From positions 1 to 64,000 of the forward strand of contig JBBRNY010000002.1 of NCBI GenBank assembly GCA_038229915.1: a stretch of 64,000 bases of DNA. The letters run 5' to 3'. The position numbers and the translations under genes are program-made. Shown one piece after another: positions 1 to 8,115 of this stretch. The stretch is from JAFDZW01 sp038229915 (GTDB lineage Bacteria; Bacteroidota; Ignavibacteria; Palsa-1295). The notes under the pieces were generated by a model. The model worked only from the letters and a program-made list of their open reading frames with translations, searched no databases and was not told the origin of the DNA. Position 1 is the stretch's first letter. Each line of letters opens with the position of its first letter.

Positions 1-3000
1 CGGTCGATGGCTATTTGGGCACACGGTGATGCATCGATGCCGACGGCGGTCAGTACGATCTCCGATACGGCAAATAAGGTCTGGGTCTATTTCCGTTTTG
101 GTAGTGATAAGTTTAATTATTATCAATACCGCCGACCATTAGTAAAAGATTGGCAGAATATTCATGTTAATTTTTCGGCGCTTTCTGCGCTCAAAGCAAC
201 GAAGCGTGTTTCGACCGATACTGTTACCGAGCCCGCGAACGATGGCGTTCTGGGGTCGAGTTACACTGTTGTCGGTACTCCGAATATTACGAATGCTCCG
301 GTGTTCACACTCGGTGTCGAGAATCAAAGTGCGTCAAGCTGTTTGACGACTGATGTTTGGTTCGATGAGCTTCGTTTGCTTGACGCAAATGACAAAACAG
401 ATTTTGCAGTTAATGGAAGTGTCCAAGCAAAGCTGGCAGAGTTTGGTCTTGTCACCGCAAATTTTATTCACGAGAACCCTGACTTCCATAGAGTTGACGA
501 ACGGTTTAATCTCAACCGAGCTCTCACTTCGGGTTGGGGCTTGACAGGTGAATTCAGGATGGAAAAGATATTGCCGACGTGGCTTGATCTCGGATCGAAA
601 TTTACGTTAGTGATCTCACACAACGAGACATTGCTTTCGCCAAAATATGTGCCCAATACTGATGTCGAAATTACGAGCGCTATCGCGAAGATACAAGAGC
701 GTGTCGGGCAGAATGGATTTACTGCCGCCCAAGCCAAAAGTATGACCGATTCGATCCAACGCACAAATGAAACACTTTCGGTCAGAAATAGCATTGGTGC
801 GACGGGTGTGCAATTCAATTTCCCGGGTTCGTTCTTCTTGCTACCCGCGTTTGTTAATAGGTTGGTGTATGGTTTTGGATATGGCGAGGAATTTACGCGC
901 ACGCCGATCTATGAGTATTATCGCAACTGGAGTTGGACGGGAAGTATCTTATACGATCTGCCTCAATTGCCGAATGTCTCGGTGTCGCCACTGACATGGG
1001 TCAGCCCATCGACGTTTGATATAGGACGTTACTCGGCATACAAAATTAATTTTCTCCCACAGCGAGTAACACTTTCGGCAAGTGTGACCCGAAGCAGATT
1101 GCATTATTTAAATCGCACCTCGACGCTGCAATTTTTTCCGGGTTCGTTGTATCAGGATATGCTTGACATTCTTAATAGTCTTGTGCCGTTTATCAATAGA
1201 AGTATGATCGCCAATCGGGCGCTCTCGTTTAACTGGAAAATTTCTGAGAACGGGTTGATCTCGCCGACGATAGATTATTCATTGGAAGTTGCGAATAATT
1301 TAACTCCGCTCGAAACATACACGGTAAATAATCGCGCCGATAATTCGTATGATTCGGTGTATTATTATCAGCAACCGTTTAAGCGGATTCTCAGTGATGT
1401 GTTCTTCAAAGACGGCGCACTGGTCAGACTTGGTAAGGATTTTTATGAGCAACAGCGATTGAGGATCACGACTAACCCAAGATTACCATGGATACTTTGG
1501 ATCGACAAGTTTATTCGTCCCGTGTTTAGCTATAATGTCGATTACAAATGGTCGAACTCGCAGACAGGTTTGCAAAATGCAAAAACCGGACAATGGAACA
1601 ATACGATCGTTGCAGGATTAGATTTTAATCTAAAGGAAATGGGTCTTGATATTTTTGGTGCGGATGCTCCGAAGGCAGTGCAACGTGGCAGAACACCGGG
1701 CAAACCAGGCGGAGCGATCGAAAACCCGAACCAGCCCGGAGCGCCTGACCCGTATGCGCAAACTGAGCAACCACAAAATATTGACCCAATGATGGGACGT
1801 CCGAATTTGCGAAGAGTCGGTGATGTGCCGGGACAAAAACCCGTAGCACCAAAGCCGCCAACTCCGCTGAAAACCGATACACCAAAACCTCCGAGCAATG
1901 TTCCTCAGATCGGGACCGATACACTCCATCATAGTCTAGGCGTTGGTGCTGAAGGCGAGCGAGATGATCTTTCGGTTAGTGATACGATTTTATTGCCTAT
2001 CGCACCAGTTGATCTTCCGCCGATCGATATTGTCGAAGAGCCGCCATCAATTACTGCTCGTGATATTGCGAAAGCGCTCATTCAAAAACCATTTTTTGAT
2101 TGGACCGGCACGAAGTTTACTTTTACGCAGACCAATTATAGTTTGAATAGTGCATTGCAAGGAAATGGACCCGGTATTTCAAACTTCCTGACCAAAGGCA
2201 TCTTTGCACCGGAGACCGATGACAACGGGCCGTCGCGTGCCTATCAAATGGGTCTGATCACTGATCCGCACGGAAGACTGTTAATAAAATTTGTACCGAA
2301 GTTTCCGTTCGTGACCTTCGGTGTGCGTCATGGGCTTCGTGAAGGAAGTGTTGTGCCGAATCAGACGCTCGACATTAATGACGTGTTTACTCAAAAAAAT
2401 ACGCTCGAATTCCAGACAAGCCGCACACTATGGGCTGGGGCGAGTATTAACTTAAATTGGAAAACAGAGTTTACCTACGATGAGCGCGATGCGTTGCGCA
2501 TTGGCTCCGATGGGAGCATTACTCCGTTGACGGTACAAAAGACCGGTGATGTGTCGCGTACATTTCTTTCGATTCCTCCACTTCCGTTCTTGAATATTTC
2601 TCAGAGTGGCATCAAGCGTGTCGGAGAAAAATGGATCGAAAAAACAGCCGCCCTCGGGGCAACGACCGATATCCAACGTGATGCTCTTGCACCGAGAACA
2701 AAAAACCAATTGCAAGTTGAAAGTTTTATGCAAGGCTTTGAGACATTACCGTTCTTTTCGGGCGTCTTGCGTGAGTATTTACCGCGATTGAATTATTCGT
2801 TTAATTGGTCGGGGCTTGAGAAATTTCCGTTGTTCTCGTTTGCCGATCGCGCATCATTCCGTCACGGTTACAATGGTAATTACAAGCGAACATTCAAGCT
2901 CAATCCGGGTGATAGCATCGAACTTTCGACATTGCAGACGGTCGTGTATGGCTTCCGTCCGCTGATCGCTCTTGATCTTGGTTGGGATAAAGTATGGGGC

Positions 3001-3432
3001 GGAAAACTTTCGAGTAGTTTAAATTATGATACGCAAACCGAGTGGGCATCCGATTACTCGTTCAATAGAATTACCAAACGACTTTCAACAACATTTGGTA
3101 TTACTGCAAATTTCCAAAAGCAAGGTGTGACGATACCGTTCATCAAATTAAATCTTAAAAACAATTTTGGATTGTCGTTTAATTTTAGCCAGACCATCTC
3201 GAGCGATCTTTATTATACTTTTAATTCGATATTGACTAATCTTGGTGGTACTAGTAATGGCGGCATTACCAAAACTACTGTCGAGCCGCGTTTCTCGTAT
3301 GATATTAATCAGCAGTTGACGATCGAGGGCTTCTACCGCTACGAACGCACCACACCTGCGACATCGGGTGTGCTCGTACCGCCGACTCGGACGATCACTG
3401 CTGGTTTCGATATTCGCTTGAAAGTGTTTTAA
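1..3432 (+). CDS. sprA: T9SS outer-membrane translocon SprA (Sov), C-terminal part, 5' end outside window
   Basis: Forms the very large outer-membrane barrel through which T9SS cargo leaves the cell (family knowledge). The frame is open from the first base of the window, so the gene starts upstream. About 1143 codons are visible against roughly 2000-2500 in the family. The segment WVYFRFGSD followed by a YYQYRRPL stretch, and the later WFDELRL motif, match conserved SprA sections. The rest alternates short amphipathic beta strands and turns, as expected for a giant barrel, and ends in the strand-like FDIRLKVF. Residues about 550-690 are an unusual Pro/Gly/Lys-rich, probably disordered insertion. 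Six or more sorting-domain cargo genes lie in the same window, which fits a functional T9SS. Product recognised from sequence pattern only. Confidence 0.87.
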   Translation, partial: RSMAIWAHGDASMPTAVSTISDTANKVWVYFRFGSDKFNYYQYRRPLVKDWQNIHVNFSALSALKATKRVSTDTVTEPANDGVLGSSYTVVGTPNITNAPVFTLGVENQSASSCLTTDVWFDELRLLDANDKTDFAVNGSVQAKLAEFGLVTANFIHENPDFHRVDERFNLNRALTSGWGLTGEFRMEKILPTWLDLGSKFTLVISHNETLLSPKYVPNTDVEITSAIAKIQERVGQNGFTAAQAKSMTDSIQRTNETLSVRNSIGATGVQFNFPGSFFLLPAFVNRLVYGFGYGEEFTRTPIYEYYRNWSWTGSILYDLPQLPNVSVSPLTWVSPSTFDIGRYSAYKINFLPQRVTLSASVTRSRLHYLNRTSTLQFFPGSLYQDMLDILNSLVPFINRSMIANRALSFNWKISENGLISPTIDYSLEVANNLTPLETYTVNNRADNSYDSVYYYQQPFKRILSDVFFKDGALVRLGKDFYEQQRLRITTNPRLPWILWIDKFIRPVFSYNVDYKWSNSQTGLQNAKTGQWNNTIVAGLDFNLKEMGLDIFGADAPKAVQRGRTPGKPGGAIENPNQPGAPDPYAQTEQPQNIDPMMGRPNLRRVGDVPGQKPVAPKPPTPLKTDTPKPPSNVPQIGTDTLHHSLGVGAEGERDDLSVSDTILLPIAPVDLPPIDIVEEPPSITARDIAKALIQKPFFDWTGTKFTFTQTNYSLNSALQGNGPGISNFLTKGIFAPETDDNGPSRAYQMGLITDPHGRLLIKFVPKFPFVTFGVRHGLREGSVVPNQTLDINDVFTQKNTLEFQTSRTLWAGASINLNWKTEFTYDERDALRIGSDGSITPLTVQKTGDVSRTFLSIPPLPFLNISQSGIKRVGEKWIEKTAALGATTDIQRDALAPRTKNQLQVESFMQGFETLPFFSGVLREYLPRLNYSFNWSGLEKFPLFSFADRASFRHGYNGNYKRTFKLNPGDSIELSTLQTVVYGFRPLIALDLGWDKVWGGKLSSSLNYDTQTEWASDYSFNRITKRLSTTFGITANFQKQGVTIPFIKLNLKNNFGLSFNFSQTISSDLYYTFNSILTNLGGTSNGGITKTTVEPRFSYDINQQLTIEGFYRYERTTPATSGVLVPPTRTITAGFDIRLKVF

Positions 3433-3466
3433 CGCATAGTTTTTACTTCCCCAATGCGAAAATGCG

Positions 3467-3474
3467 TATTTTTG
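3467..3474 (+). promoter_or_regulatory. Candidate Bacteroidota-type -7 promoter element
   Basis: TATTTTTG matches the TAnnTTTG -7 consensus of the Bacteroidota housekeeping sigma factor. It ends 20 bases before the ATG at 3495. No clear -33 TTTG box is seen at the usual spacing, so support is partial. Confidence 0.4.
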
Positions 3475-3494
3475 TACAGTAATAAATTTCAATT

Positions 3495-3731
3495 ATGTCA
3501 CATACACTGGTAATGGGATTAAAGACGGAATTAGAGCATATTGAGTTTGCAAGAGAACGCTATGCAAACATTGCAGAAGAGATCAGAAAAGATCTTGTCG
3601 GTACTGTAACTCCACAAACAAAACTTGCCCTCACTGCGCTGATGGAGTATGCTGAATCTGGTGCTAAGTTAGCAGAACACTGTAAAGGCATTATTGTTAA
3701 TTCTAATGCTTCAAATTCCAGTTCGCATTGA
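3495..3731 (+). CDS. Small hypothetical helical protein
   Basis: A 78-residue protein I do not recognise. It is charged, predicted mainly alpha-helical, has no signal peptide or membrane segment, and has a Ser/Asn-rich tail ending in SNSSSH. The ATG follows a TAnnTTTG-like element by 20 bases. Its TGA stop overlaps the ATG of the next gene by one base (TGATG), so the two are probably translationally coupled. This supports it as a real gene, possibly a soluble partner of the following membrane protein. Function unknown. Confidence 0.6.
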   Translation: MSHTLVMGLKTELEHIEFARERYANIAEEIRKDLVGTVTPQTKLALTALMEYAESGAKLAEHCKGIIVNSNASNSSSH

Positions 3732-4084
3732 TGGATTTCAGGATAATAATAAAGGTAATTCTTACAGCTCTAATAATAGTTGCCATCAGTGAAATCGGAA
3801 AAAGGTCAAGTTTTTTTGCCGCTTTACTAGCTTCTATTCCTTTGACTTCTTTGCTTGCATTTGTTTGGCTTTATCTTGATAAAAAAGAAAATGAGCCTGT
3901 TGCGAAATTGTCAATGGATATTTTTTGGATGGTCATCCCTTCACTTGCTTTTTTTCCAATTTTTTCATTCTTACTAAAACAGAATGTTAACTTCTTTGCT
4001 TCAATGGGTATTTCAGCGCTGATTACGGCAGGAATCTATTACGGATTCTTTTTGCTGCTGAAATATTTCGGAGTTGGAGTATGA
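3731..4084 (+). CDS. Small integral membrane protein, DUF3147-like
   Basis: About 117 residues with four hydrophobic segments (roughly residues 5-20, 25-46, 62-82 and 90-112). A basic GKRSSFF turn lies after the first, and the second contains the pattern LLASIPLTSLLAFVWLY. Length and this second-helix pattern resemble the DUF3147/GlpM-like family of small inner-membrane proteins of unknown function. The ATG at 3731 overlaps the preceding stop by one base; a TTG at 3728 is an alternative start. Probably co-translated with the upstream 78-residue protein. The family assignment is from memory and should be read as likely, not certain. Confidence 0.6.
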   Translation: MDFRIIIKVILTALIIVAISEIGKRSSFFAALLASIPLTSLLAFVWLYLDKKENEPVAKLSMDIFWMVIPSLAFFPIFSFLLKQNVNFFASMGISALITAGIYYGFFLLLKYFGVGV

Positions 4085-4188
4085 TTTTAAGTTACTCATA
4101 TACAATAAATTAACTGGTTGGGTTTGAACAGTCGATACGTATTTTTTTAAGCCCTGCGACTTCCTGTTTTGCAAAGTGTTGTTACTCT

Positions 4189-5355
4189 ATGGAGCAATCG
4201 AATCAGTATGATGTGATCATTATCGGTGCCGGAGCTGCCGGGCTGATGTGTGCCATCGAAGCAGGGAAACGCGGAAGAAAAACGGCTGTGCTCGAACGGG
4301 CGCTCGAGGCGGGAAAAAAAATATTGATCTCGGGCGGCGGCAGATGTAACTTTACGAACAAACATATTACCGACAACGCTTTTCTTTCGGAGAATCCACA
4401 CTTTGCTCGTTCTGCACTGAGCCGCTATACCCAGGATGATTTTATTCAACTCGTTGAAGACTACCATATAGAATATTACGAAAAGAAAGATGGGCAATTG
4501 TTCTGTCGCGATAGTGCCAAACAGATCGTTGAAATGTTATTGGCGGAGTGCGCAAAGTATGGCGTTTCGATACTCACGAATATCAAAATTACTTCGGTTA
4601 GAAAAGACGATGAATTTATTGTAACGACTGAACGAAAAGAATTTCGTAGCGCATCTTTAGTGATCGCCACTGGCGGTGCATCGATCCCGAAAATGGGAGC
4701 GACGAGATTTGGATACGAGATCGCCGTGCAGTTCGGGCTGAGGGTTATCCGCCCGAGACCCGCACTGGTGCCACTTGTTTGGAGCGATAGGGAAGCATTG
4801 CAATTTTCGATGTTGTCGGGCGTGTCATTCCCAGCGAATGTGCAAATAGGCGAGACGAGTTTTAGTGATGATGTACTCTTTACTCATCGCGGACTGTCGG
4901 GACCTGCAATACTACAAATATCAAGCTATTGGAGCGAAGGAAAAGAAATTGAAATTGATCTCCTGCCCAATACTGAAACCATATTCCAAGAACGAACTCA
5001 TCAGAAAATTTCGACGCTACTGGGAAAAATATTGCCAAGCCGATTGGCAGATCGGTGGTGCGAGGAATATCAATTTGATGGATTTCTCGATCAGTGCACC
5101 AGCGAGAAAATGCGATCGCTCGAAACGACGCTCCATCACTGGAACATCATACCGCAAACAACTGAAGGATTTTCGAAAGCCGAGGTGAGTGCCGGTGGTA
5201 TTGATACCGACGAACTCTCATCGAAAACAATGGAAGCGAAGAAGACCGCAGGCTTGTATTTTATTGGCGAAGTTGTCGATGTGACGGGTTGGCTTGGCGG
5301 ATATAATTTCCAGTGGGCATGGTCGTCAGGGTGGGCTTCGGGGCAGTATGTGTAA
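4189..5355 (+). CDS. HI0933/BaiN-family FAD-dependent oxidoreductase
   Basis: Flavoprotein of the HI0933 (BaiN, aminoacetone oxidase-like) family; physiological substrate usually unknown. The N-terminal Rossmann dinucleotide-binding motif IIGAGAAGLMCA is at residues 10-21, followed by the family hallmark SGGGRCNFTN near residues 47-56. The segments VIATGGASIPKMGATRFGY and GLSGPAILQIS are also diagnostic. The C-terminal VDVTGWLGGYNFQWAWSSG closes the FAD site. At 388 residues it has the usual family length (about 390-420). The ATG follows a 100-base gap after the preceding gene; no strong ribosome-binding site is visible. It is the first of four plus-strand metabolic or envelope genes. Confidence 0.88.
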   Translation: MEQSNQYDVIIIGAGAAGLMCAIEAGKRGRKTAVLERALEAGKKILISGGGRCNFTNKHITDNAFLSENPHFARSALSRYTQDDFIQLVEDYHIEYYEKKDGQLFCRDSAKQIVEMLLAECAKYGVSILTNIKITSVRKDDEFIVTTERKEFRSASLVIATGGASIPKMGATRFGYEIAVQFGLRVIRPRPALVPLVWSDREALQFSMLSGVSFPANVQIGETSFSDDVLFTHRGLSGPAILQISSYWSEGKEIEIDLLPNTETIFQERTHQKISTLLGKILPSRLADRWCEEYQFDGFLDQCTSEKMRSLETTLHHWNIIPQTTEGFSKAEVSAGGIDTDELSSKTMEAKKTAGLYFIGEVVDVTGWLGGYNFQWAWSSGWASGQYV

Positions 5356-5415
5356 ATCTTTGGTATATTCGTTGCGAAGAGTTGTGTAATGTAGTCGAAC
5401 AAATTCTATTATCGT

Positions 5416-6108
5416 ATGCAAATAATATTTGATGTCGAACATCCTGACGAGACCCCAGTCGAAAGCGGCACGATCTTTTGCGTCGGGCGTAACTATGTCG
5501 ATCATATTCTTGAACTCGGCAATGAAAAACCGACGAACCCTATCGTGTTCGTCAAACCCGAATGTGCATTGCGTCATGGCTCATACAATGTGATCGAATA
5601 TCCACCGTCGTCGAAACAGTTAGAATTTGAAGGCGAACTTGTATTATTACTTCGCGGCGGTGGCAGAGATATTCATGCCTATGACCCAAGCGAGATCATT
5701 CTCGGGTATGGCGTCGGGGTCGATCTGACGCTTCGTGACTTGCAAAACGAATTTAAAAGTAAAGGCTTGCCCTGGACGCTTGCGAAAGGTTTTGATGGCT
5801 CGGCTCAGATCAGTCATTTTTTGCCTTATGAAAGTGCGCCCAAATTTGAAGATCTCGGCTTTTCGCTCTATGTCAATGGCGAGCTTCGTCAGCGCGGCTT
5901 CACGAAAGAGATGATCTTCTCGCCGGAGATGATGATCAACTATCTTTCGATGCGTTGTTCGCTCAAGTTGGGCGATATGCTCTTTACCGGAACACCTAAG
6001 GGGACAGGAGTATTAGAGATCGGCGACAAGATCGTGATGCAGCTTCACGGACAAGACCCGGACACTGTCTTGCTCGATTTTCATGCTGAAGTGATCGAGT
6101 GGCATTAA
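5416..6108 (+). CDS. Fumarylacetoacetate hydrolase (FAH) family protein
   Basis: Metal-dependent hydrolase/decarboxylase/isomerase of the FAH superfamily, 230 residues, the size of the single-domain acylpyruvase (FAHD1/YcgM) subgroup. Visible hallmarks are the opening VGRNYVDH, the metal-ligand segment FEGELVLLL (two acidic ligands), the third acidic ligand in GYGVGVDLTLRDLQ, the lysine/aspartate segment LAKGFDGSAQIS and the closing FTGTPKGTGVLEIGD. The family cleaves C-C bonds in acylpyruvates or decarboxylates oxaloacetate; the exact substrate cannot be told here. Lies 60 bases after the flavoprotein gene and 12 bases before the glycosyltransferase gene, so it is probably in one transcription unit with the latter. 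Confidence 0.88.
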   Translation: MQIIFDVEHPDETPVESGTIFCVGRNYVDHILELGNEKPTNPIVFVKPECALRHGSYNVIEYPPSSKQLEFEGELVLLLRGGGRDIHAYDPSEIILGYGVGVDLTLRDLQNEFKSKGLPWTLAKGFDGSAQISHFLPYESAPKFEDLGFSLYVNGELRQRGFTKEMIFSPEMMINYLSMRCSLKLGDMLFTGTPKGTGVLEIGDKIVMQLHGQDPDTVLLDFHAEVIEWH

Positions 6109-6120
6109 TTTACATTCTGA

Positions 6121-7224
6121 ATGATCTTATTTGTTCTTGTTGCTATTTATTTTGTGACGCTTGCCGGCTTTGTGGTCGGCTTGTTGAAAGGGCTTCGTAA
6201 TGATAGCTCTTCAAAACCACCCAACACTTTGCCGAGTGTATCGGTGATCGTCTGCGCACGAAACGAAGAAAAAAATATCGGTCGTTGTATCGAAACACTC
6301 TCGAAACTCAATTATCCACTCTCATTAATTGAAATCATTATCGTTGATGACCACTCCGACGACAACACGCCACAGATCTTAACACAATGGCAAGCCAAAC
6401 TTCCGAACCTCCGAATACTTAATATCGACGGAAAAGAAAATTGCGGCGGCGGCGGAAAAGTGAATGCGCTTATTCATGGCATTGATGCTGCGACAGGGGT
6501 GTATGTATTTATCACCGATGCTGATTGTGAGGTCACACCAAATTGGATCAACAATTATTTAAAATGGTATGATGACAATACCGGAATGGTCTCGAGCATT
6601 ACGATCTTAAATTCGAGCCGACCATTCGATGCCGCACAATCGACCGAAATGATGCAGCTCTTGGGGATGAGTATGGCGGCGATCAATATTGGTATTCCGG
6701 TTTCGATCATCGGTAATAATCTTTCGATCAGAAAAAAAGCTTATGAAGATATCGGCGGTTATCGCAACATCCCGTTTAGTGTGACCGAAGATGTTGAGTT
6801 GTTCCGTGCCATGTGGCATTCTAAGTGGGATGTAAAATTTAAAGCAAACGACGAGCTACTTGTCAAGACGAATCCTCCTGTTTCGCTCGGTCAATGGTGG
6901 CATCAGAAACAACGTTGGGTCGTTGGCGGTGCAAAGTCTATCGGACCGTCGGGGTGGATGATTCTTTTGCTTGGTTATCTCGGTTGGGCAACGATGATCG
7001 CCGCGCCGTTTGTGCTGAGCCCAGTCAATGTGTTGTTGATCGTTGCGATAAAACTTCTCGGCGATCTGCTGATCGTTCTTCCGGTGATGCGATCAATGAA
7101 AACGACCTATCTCTTGCCATATTTTGCGGTGTATCAATTTTATCTGTTGTTCTTTTTGCTGTGTGTGCCATTTCAGTACGCAAGAAAAACCGTTGTATGG
7201 AAAGGTCGAGACTACCACACGTAA
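6121..7224 (+). CDS. Family 2 glycosyltransferase, membrane-anchored
   Basis: Processive-type GT-A glycosyltransferase with an N-terminal membrane helix (residues about 2-24) and two or three C-terminal helices (after residue about 275). Nucleotide-sugar binding is indicated by VSVIVCARNEEKNIGRC and the acidic VDDHSDDNT. The metal-binding DxD-like site is DADCEV, and the acceptor/processivity motif is QKQRW (of the Q-x-x-R-W type). This arrangement is seen in enzymes that glycosylate lipids or carotenoids, or build polysaccharides, at the inner membrane. The next gene, a PAP2 phosphatase, begins inside or just after this gene, which suggests a shared role in lipid-linked sugar or envelope lipid metabolism. 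The acceptor cannot be inferred from sequence. Confidence 0.88.
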   Translation: MILFVLVAIYFVTLAGFVVGLLKGLRNDSSSKPPNTLPSVSVIVCARNEEKNIGRCIETLSKLNYPLSLIEIIIVDDHSDDNTPQILTQWQAKLPNLRILNIDGKENCGGGGKVNALIHGIDAATGVYVFITDADCEVTPNWINNYLKWYDDNTGMVSSITILNSSRPFDAAQSTEMMQLLGMSMAAINIGIPVSIIGNNLSIRKKAYEDIGGYRNIPFSVTEDVELFRAMWHSKWDVKFKANDELLVKTNPPVSLGQWWHQKQRWVVGGAKSIGPSGWMILLLGYLGWATMIAAPFVLSPVNVLLIVAIKLLGDLLIVLPVMRSMKTTYLLPYFAVYQFYLLFFLLCVPFQYARKTVVWKGRDYHT

Positions 7225-7934
7225 TTACTATGCTCTTGCTCTTGAGCATCGGGTTTCCCCCGACGAATAGTCACGCTCAATTCAAAGATCATTCTGTCGA
7301 TAGTATATTCCACCCTCCTCAAAATACTGACGAGCATTTATTATATGACCTCAATCATCTCGGTGAAGACTCACGGTGTTTTGATGGTTCGATGTTATTT
7401 GTATCACAATCAGTGATGCCACTGGCAATTGCAATGCCTATAGGTTTGGTGATCTCAGGAATATCCTCTGGTGATAGATCCGTTTCATCGGCAGGATATA
7501 CTATTGCCGCCTCGACTGCCGTGACGATCGGTTTACAAGAATTAATATTGAAACCCATCGCACATCGCCAACGACCATTTCATACGATCGCCGGTGTTCG
7601 GCGTCTTGATAGCGCGGCAGGTGGGTATTCTTTTCCTTCAAGCCATGCGGCAATCAGTTGGGGGCTTGCTGTTGGGTTGAGTTTGCGTTTTCCGAAATGG
7701 TATGTGATCGCGCCTTCAGCATTATATGCGCTGGTCGTCAGTTTTTCGAGACCGTGTCTTGGAGTGCATTATCCGACCGATGTTCTTGCCGGCGCGATTG
7801 TCGGGAGCGTTGTTCAGTATGTTGGCTATGTGGTGCAAAAACAACTGACCAAGAACACAGCGTATTATTATTCGTCAGCAGGGAAGCCGTTTCAACCGGC
7901 TTTGTTTTCTATCGTATTACCTATCGGGCAATAA
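7197..7934 (+). CDS. PAP2-family phosphatase (membrane phosphatidate/undecaprenyl-PP phosphatase type)
   Basis: Contains all three PAP2 signature motifs in order: K-x6-RP (KPIAHRQRP), PSSH (SFPSSHAA) and SR-x5-H-x3-D (SRPCLGVHYPTD), the last two holding the catalytic histidines. An N-terminal signal or anchor (LLLLSIGFPPTNSHAQ) is followed by membrane helices. Such enzymes remove phosphate from lipid phosphates such as undecaprenyl pyrophosphate or lipid A. The frame is open upstream, so the start is uncertain: ATG 7197 overlaps the glycosyltransferase by 28 bases, and ATG 7230 lies just after its stop. Both leave a signal sequence intact. Close linkage with the GT2 gene suggests joint expression. 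Confidence 0.87.
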   Translation: MERSRLPHVITMLLLLSIGFPPTNSHAQFKDHSVDSIFHPPQNTDEHLLYDLNHLGEDSRCFDGSMLFVSQSVMPLAIAMPIGLVISGISSGDRSVSSAGYTIAASTAVTIGLQELILKPIAHRQRPFHTIAGVRRLDSAAGGYSFPSSHAAISWGLAVGLSLRFPKWYVIAPSALYALVVSFSRPCLGVHYPTDVLAGAIVGSVVQYVGYVVQKQLTKNTAYYYSSAGKPFQPALFSIVLPIGQ

Positions 7935-8115
7935 GATATAGGGTGTGAAGCCCTTCAGAATTATCCACAAAGTGCTTATAAATAGCTCAATATAGACAAA
8001 ATAAGAATTTGTGGTGGCATAAAATGGCGAAAAACGGAACTTCTCAGGGGTATTTTACGATTTGAATAGGCTTGAATAGGACTTTTTACGTCTATAATAT
8101 AATTACGCAACAGTT

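Noticed and set aside
6894..7196. Upstream extension of the PAP2 gene within the glycosyltransferase gene
   Set aside because: It would overlap GT2 coding by more than 300 bases and add non-family sequence before the signal peptide.
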